Shown piece after piece: positions 57,471 to 64,000 of a stretch of DNA of 64,000 nucleotides. Made by a program: the position numbers and the translations under genes. Location: the NCBI GenBank assembly GCA_947561715.1, contig OX387197.1, positions 1,927,001-1,991,000 of the forward strand, given 5' to 3'. The notes under the pieces are model-generated. The model saw only the letters and a list, made by a program, of their open reading frames with translations, did not search any database and was not told the DNA's origin. Numbering within the stretch: position 1 is the first letter of the stretch; each line of letters opens with the position of its first letter. This stretch comes from Ascidia mentula (taxonomy: Eukaryota; Chordata; Ascidiacea; Phlebobranchia; Ascidiidae).

Positions 57471-58428
57471 CTTGTTAGAATGGGGGGTTATGTATCCGAC
57501 GTCATATTTCTCATATATCATGTTGTGTTTTTGTGGCATCAACTGCATTTTTTTATTGACGTCGGTTAATAATCACGCTTTAAACCCGTGTTAACTCATT
57601 TACGGAACATAGGTATTGCAAACGCCTTTACTGACAAAATACATTCAAAAACAACGGTGGTTGGTATTAATTTCTCGAATCAAAGCAGAATAATACACCG
57701 TTTAGCAATCAAATAAAAACAACTTCCACCACAAAAATAAACCATAGTACTTTCGTACATAAAGTGAGATTTCTTAAAAGAATGAACAAATTTACTTGAA
57801 TTAATTTTCTCATAATTATTTAGGACACAAAGGCGTTTAATTCTTATTGGAACAGCATTCCGGCTTACTTTCAGCACTATAATTATCGCTTTGTTGAGGG
57901 TGATTTCATAAATTCAAACGAGTAAAAAGAAACAGAAGCATATCTTTAGTGAGAACTGCAAATTAACACTGGGGCCCTTGGATTGGGTTGGACGAAGCTA
58001 TGCTAAACCTGCCTACCTTTTTAACATTCATCCGTTTTCCTTTTCCTTTTTAAAACAACAGTTAATATAAAGATTATCTTTCTGAAAATTCCTGACCCGG
58101 TGGGCGTATTGAAATCTTTTAACATCGACTGGTCGATGAATAGATATTTATTTGCGTTACGCTTTGATAATTTGTAGTCATGGAAACGTAAACGCCTTTT
58201 GGGCATTTTACATTGTCCAATAAACAATGGTCGGGTGCTTTGGCCTAGTTAAAATTAACCGTAGATATGTATTTGTAACATTTTATCAAATAATCGTTAT
58301 GTCCATGATTGCTTTCAGCTAGTCGTATGTTAAATACGATAAGGTATCGGTTTTTAGATAAGGAGATAATGGGTGATCTTTATGCAGTTTTGGTAAAATG
58401 GGTTAAATTAAAAAATTATGATTAAAAA
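57471..58428 (+). other. Gene D upstream region, unrelated to the B and C promoters
   Basis: No match to 24641-25094. It is AT-rich with no recognisable ORF or repeat. It presumably holds the gene D promoter and 5' UTR, but I cannot place a start site. Confidence 0.35.
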
Positions 58429-61400
58429 ATGGCCTCTACACCACCTACTGCTGATTCAGAAGCATTTCATATTGTGAGTATCATGCAGTTTAATGTCTCC
58501 ATGCAACATTAACAAGTTAAATTTTTAGTTGAGAGAATTCAAAGCTGAAAACATATTTTGTGATGTCGAAAAATGTGAAGTTGGCCAAGGTAGTTTTGGT
58601 AAAATTTTCATTGGAAAACATAAAAAACATGGATTTTTTGCTGTCAAGTTCTTTATAATTACTGGTGGAGAACAGGAGCAATTGATGCTGGAGAATGAGT
58701 AAGTTATGTTTAAACCCAATTTAACTGTCCATAAAAAATATCAACATGTATTTTCAGGTTTAACCAAGAATACGACGTGTTGCTATGTATTCGCCATGAC
58801 AACATATCAATTGTTCATGGGTATACCAAATGGCCCGGAGCAATCGGGATTGTAATGCAATTCTATGGAGGGGGTAATTTAGAAGTCTTACTCCTGGATA
58901 AACGTATTGAACTTGGATCGTGTTTGATTCTTCGTATGACAACTGAAATAACATCAGCAGTTGCATACATTCATAATTGCGGGCTTGATAAGCGTGTAGT
59001 CCATGGCGATCTTAAGCCTGGAAACATATTCATCACAATGGACATGCGTTGTGTAGTTGGTGACTTTGGATGTGCTCGGCTTGTAAACTTTACTCAGGCA
59101 GCAACTCAGATTCAAGGTCAACAAAAACGACAACCATTGACATTGTACTATGCGGCACCAGAAAAATTATTTGATGGCGCTGAACCTAAAAAGGAACAAG
59201 ACGCATACAGTTGTGGTGTAATTTATTATGTGATGTTGGCACGCAAGCAGCCATATCTGTCAACTGATATATTTTGGCTAAAAATTCAAAATGGTGATCG
59301 TCCAAACCTTCAAGGTATTAGAGAAATACAGGATAAAACCAATGATGCAAACAACAGAGAAATAGTTGATGTGATGGAAAGTGCGATGATCAGATGTTGG
59401 GATCAAGATCCAAATCAACGTCCAAACATGGTTGACATTCGGGATGAATTCCAACAACTTCTTTCCAAACAAAATCCCACTGTAGTTTTGCAGCAAGTAG
59501 CAAATGCTGCAAGGAACATGCATATTGTGGATCCAACAGCAACCCACAATCCAACTGTTCCACTCAGCCAGTTTTCAACACAGACATGGAAATTTCATGG
59601 TAGCATTTTGTTTGTCAGTTTTATGATTTCAAGTTTGTTTTGTATCATACTTCCACAATAGTGTTTATGTACAATGGAACTCATATATACATGCTTTATA
59701 TCTCTTGTTTGTATATTTGTTGAGGATTTTTGTTTGTAGATGTTGGGCCTGAAATCAACCGACCACTTGATGGCAACATTCATCCAGTTGAACAAGCACA
59801 ACAATCCCCACAAGTACAAGGTGAGCAATTTATGTTCCAAAATTATTATCCAAGTATGTGGGTGTCAGAGGCTGTAATCCTTTTTCAATGCAAGCTACCT
59901 GGCCGAAAGCAAAAACATTGCGCTTATAGAGTTAGCTGCAGGAATTAAAAAGAATGCATTTTGATTTCGAACAGTATTCAAAATTATTTTTGATAGGATT
60001 ATTAGAAATCTTTCCAGCCAAGGTTTGTTCCACCCTGACTAAGGTCATTGTTTTTGAAAGCAGAATAAAGCCTATATCACCCATACATACATACAACATT
60101 ACACTTGGGATTGCAAATGTTGCTGATTTGCTACTTCCCAAACAACTTTGATGTAAACTATATTGTTTTCAGATGAATTAGCAATTGCTGAAGTTGCCCA
60201 GATGCAAATACACCAGATACAACCCAGACCATCACAAAATAGAGGTTTTGTAACCAAACATGAAATATTCTGTCAAATAATGCTAATAACTGCTCTTTAT
60301 GTTATTATGAATTGGAATATAACAAGTTACCATAAACTAAAACGTAATAATAATTTTATGATTGAATAAATAATGCCTAAATGCAATGCATTTAACTGCA
60401 TTTTCGCTTATCTTAGATCCAAACAGAAGATCTGCAAGACATGTTACACCCCAAAATCCACCCATTGAAAGAAACCTTCCAGTGGATGATGACTTGCCCA
60501 ACCCATCACCAGGAAGAAGTGGAATAGGTAATTTTGTTTTGGAAGTAATCCTACTGTTTCCATTGTACATGATTTTTCTGCTAAAAAAGTTTTGAGACCG
60601 TATAACCTCACTATAAAGGAGTAAGTAGGTGTTGAACTTGAAGCTTCAAAATGACCGAAAACACCTTTATAAAACAGTAGTGTATAAATTTAGGTGTTAT
60701 TCTTGAAATTGATCCACCACTTGAGGGCAACATTCAGCCTAGTGAAAGAGAACAGCAATCACTACAAGTACAAGGCAAGTGTTTGGGTACAGACTTGTGT
60801 TTCTTTATTTCTTTTAATTCTCAAAATCTGAACACAGCAAATAGAAGATCTACAAGTTATGCTACACCAGAACCTACACCCACTGGAGGATGGCTATCTA
60901 CAAGGAGAGGTAAAAAGGGTACATATATAATCTGACATGGTTAGCATTGAGCATAGCAGCGTGACAGAATCAATACCAACATGTGAAGTAATTTGCAACA
61001 AAAATGTTGGTTTGATGTTTGTGTATTACGGCTGTAAGAAGACCCCATATTGCAGCTACTTCACAAGTCTTATGAAATGATTGTCATAAGTAGATTTAAT
61101 GTATCAATTAAATGAATCTTGTGCTTCATTAATTTTTGTGGCATGAAAACAGATAATCATACTTAGATAACTATTTTTCTTTAAACGAACTTAATTTAAG
61201 TTATAAATTGCTTTTATCAATTGAACTTTGTAGAAATTATATACGTAAAAATGTCTAGTCACGCAGTAATATTTCATGCAATGGCATGATTGGCAGGATC
61301 GCCCCACTGCGCAGGTCCTTGCTTGGCGATCACAGCTATCGTATCGCGATCATTAGGTTTGCAGGCTTGGCAGCCCAGGCATTGCAGCCTAGCTGGATCA

Positions 61401-63628
61401 GATCAGCCAATGTCTAGTCATTGATGAAGTTTATTGCAAACTATAATACTGTACAATTTACCACCAGAAAAACTGAGACCTGTTACCAACCCTCTATCAC
61501 CACCCAGTGACCGTAACCTTAGAGTAGTTCATTCCACACCCCACTCATCACATCAACAACCAGGTAAAATACAACAGGTGATAACATAACAAACAAAACA
61601 TGGGATATGTAAGATAAAAATGTAATGAAAAAATACAATGTCAAAATTAAGTATCTGCTTTTTGAACATTGACATATCAAAAGTCTCCTGTTAAGTATTT
61701 CTGCAATGGTGAAAGTAGGATATTTCAATGTTCAGATCAATATTCATGTGTGGTGCATTTAAAAAAATTCACAACACTAGCTATGCACTACTCACAAACC
61801 TATCAGGACAATTTGTTCCAATGAATTTTCTGTTGCAGGGGACTAACTTGTTATTTGAAACATTTTCCTAACTTGATTTTCCTATTTAAAATTGTTATGA
61901 AACAGCCATGGCATTGCAATGCACAGATTGAGAACAGTCAGTTCTTCTATACAGAAGGTTCACAGGCTTCGCAGCCAAGGCATTGCAGCCAAGCTGGATC
62001 AGCCATTTTTCCAACAAGTCGGAGCGTGATCTGAAAAATCAAGCTCCCGGTGAGGTTTGAACTCACAACCCTGGGCTAACTAGGCCCAACGCTATACCAA
62101 CTGAGCTAGCTCAGTGGTTTCATGTGGTATATTGTGGCCAAGGTACACTGGTGCGCAAGCGCACAACTTGTCAGGCGACCTTCACATGCGAAGAGGTTCT
62201 CCACCACCGTAATCAGACAACGCAGAAGTAATACCATGCTTTCAAGGCAGTATCGCCCCACTATAAAGGGCCTGCACAGTGGGGCGATCCTGCCTTGCTA
62301 TGCGAAAGCATGGTATTACTTCTGCATTCTTCTATACGGTTTTTGTTTTTTTGTATTTTTATTTAAAGATCCCACTTAACTGTAGTGGTGTCTTTTTTAT
62401 GAACATTCAAATTTTTAATATTAAAATTCATTGCAGGCTTGTCACGATTTCTTCTCATTGGTGGAGAGCATTCAAAACGAGATTGTGTGAAATGGAATGT
62501 TGCCACAAAACAACATGAACATTTACCAGTTGGTTGCATTTTAATGTTTAAAATAGCTTCACGGTGCCTTAAAACTGTTAACACCATGCATTTCAACTTG
62601 TTTATTGCACAAGCAAATCCATTTATTTGTGCTAAAATAACAGAATAATTAAAATACAATATGCTTGGCAGCAACAGCAACATAATACAAGTAAACCTAT
62701 GTAAAATCACAAAAATGTTAGAGAAAAATTGTTGCATTACAATCAGGGGTGAGCTCAATTGTGATATTTCCTTTTGACAGTTTCATATATAAAGGAATAA
62801 TCTTTGCAAATATATTGGCTGTTGAAAACTATTGTTAAATTATATTTGAACCACAATAAAAATATTAAAATTGATTAACACTTGAGATATGAAATGTTTA
62901 CAAAGTTTCACAATTTGATTTGTAGAAACTGAACACAGCAAGAAACTACTCAACTTCAGCCAAAGTTGGAAACACAGTTTATGTAATGGGTGGAATGGGT
63001 CCAACAAAAAGTTGTGAAATGATGAATTTGGAGAGAAGTGATCGTTGGATGAAATTTGCTGATTTGTGTGAAGGTCGAGAGGATGCTGCATCGGCTGTTA
63101 TTAGAAGTCAGTTGCTATGATTAAACAAAACAATTAAAAAAATCAAATATCTTTGGAACCAATATGTTAATGTTTTATGACACCTAAATTACATTTTGCG
63201 ACCCCATATATTCATTGAACAGAATAAAATCTGTAGACTTAGGTACGTTTAGGTAGAAATTTTATGCTTGTATTTGTTTATAACAATGTCACCATATTCA
63301 AATTGTAAAAGACCGTTTAAGAAATCATAGTGTGTAAAAACAGATTTATATGAAGAAAATCAATTTAATCTTGTGGGTGGTACTTTAAGCTACAGAAATA
63401 TTTGTTGATGACAATCACAAAAGTTGCATAGGAACCAAGTTTTATTGCTACCCAATCTATTTTGTTGACAATTCCATGTTGCAGAGAAACTTTACCTTTC
63501 CGGAGGTCATGGTGGAGATCGCAAACCATTTTCATCCTACTTGATTTATAACATAGATGTAGACAGATGGACGAATAATTTCAACATGTTACAACCAAGA
63601 TATGGACATGGAATGTGTTCAATTGGCA
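58429..63628 (+). CDS. Gene D: kinase-linker-kelch gene, 5' part (3' end outside window)
   Basis: Exons: 58429-58473, 58529-58698, 58758-59599 (kinase); 59740-59820, 60173-60244, 60417-60527, 60694-60774, 60838-60918, 61468-61563 (single linker cassette); 62437-62528, 62926-63106, 63485-63628 (kelch blades 1-3). Blades 4-6 should lie beyond 64000. The first exon (MASTPPTADSEAFHI) differs from B and C (MAV...PEELHI) although the next residues LREFKAENIF are the same. Kinase catalytic motifs are all intact. Exon 4 begins DVGPEINRPL and exon 6 begins DPNRRSARH, a variant shared with cassette 1 of gene C. Exon 8 is the short form (81 nt). The intron 4 ribozyme insertion is absent. If the missing exons match the other copies, the product would be about 819 residues, the shortest linker of the array. 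Confidence 0.82.
61262..61408. mobile_element. Short SINE-derived insertion with 12-bp target duplication (gene D only)
   Basis: AATGTCTAGTCA occurs at 61250-61261 and again at 61409-61420, while the other gene copies have it once. The 147-bp insert shares the GGCAGGATCGCCCCACTG segment of the foldback and the AGCTGGATCAG end of the SINE but lacks the tRNA-like head. It is a headless derivative that moved recently into intron 8. Confidence 0.75.
61955..62325 (-). mobile_element. tRNA-like SINE with foldback end (gene D, intron 9)
   Basis: Direct repeats GTTCTTCTATACAG (61941-61954) and ATTCTTCTATACGG (62326-62339) flank it. The tRNA-like head is 62043-62119, with some box B changes, and the hairpin is 62221-62326. 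Confidence 0.65.
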
Positions 63629-64000
63629 GTAAGAATATGCTTGAAAACTCCTAAAACTTATAGAGAATGCTTTCTTTTTTCTTGACAATGCAAGGCAACA
63701 ATGTAAAATTCGGTTTAAACTTTGGACTCCCCACAATATTCACTCACTTATTACTCACAAATATTCCATGGAGTCGCAAAACTGTTTGCTTATTAATACT
63801 TAGTGATGACGTCATATGCACGAGTTTTGATTTCGTTTCGTGTAAAATGAGCAAAAATTTTTTTTGATTAAACCCATGTTTAAAATAATTATTTGCGTGC
63901 TTGCTGAGTTCGTGAATATCAACCTTCATATTATTTAGTTTTTATTTACATCTTGATATAAAACTGCCTGTTGTTTCTACGTCAAACGTATAGTGCTTAC

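Overview
The window is eukaryotic, AT-rich genomic DNA. Coding exons are short and separated by spliceosomal introns of roughly 50 to 1,000 bp with GT-AG signals (one conserved GC-AG). The DNA is loaded with tRNA-like SINEs, hAT and foldback DNA elements and a dead Gypsy-type element. The compact introns, base composition and repeat types suggest an invertebrate, possibly an ascidian such as Ciona. That species guess is weak, because no marker gene here fixes the organism.

The backbone is a head-to-tail array of one multi-exon gene on the + strand with a period of about 16-17 kb. Gene A (115-18220) lacks its 5' end, gene B (25095-34695) and gene C (42228-53606) are fully spanned, and gene D (from 58429) runs off the right edge. 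I rebuilt about 15 exon types from splice signals, reading phase and comparison of the copies. The predicted protein is a TKL/RIPK-like non-RD protein kinase (GQGSFG, AVK, HGDLKPGN, DFG, APE), a Pro/Ser/Arg/Gln-rich linker, and six kelch repeats that should form one beta-propeller. The linker comes from a cassette of up to six exons (exons 4-9), every one phase 1-1. The cassette occurs once in D, twice in B, three times in C and at least once in A, so linker length varies without loss of frame.

The most striking signal is in intron 4 of four cassettes (two in B, two in C). A roughly 200-bp insertion, absent from two other cassettes, carries a complete type I hammerhead self-cleaving ribozyme in the sense orientation: 7-bp stem I, CTGATGA, stem II, GAAA, 4-bp stem III and a GTC cleavage triplet. 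In two of the insertions a long near-perfect hairpin precedes the ribozyme. This looks like a retrozyme-type element trapped in, and amplified with, the exon cassette, so the pre-mRNAs of B and C each carry two self-cleavage sites.

Other regions: gene A intron 13 contains a 12.6-kb foldback DNA transposon (4977-17570) with a 10-bp target duplication and inverted arms made of 12 and 21 tandem ~182-bp monomers, each with a TGACGTCA palindrome. Gene A intron 12 has a 668-bp hAT element with an exact 8-bp target duplication. The 3' flanks of A and B (18.2-24.6 kb and 34.7-41.8 kb) are duplicated with the gene and mostly hold old repeats and a few doubtful short ORFs. The C-D spacer (54.4-58.4 kb) is different: it holds a decayed Gypsy-like element, and D has its own upstream sequence and first exon. 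Gene B has a frameshift and stop in its fifth kelch exon. Gene C has lost splice sites in its first cassette.
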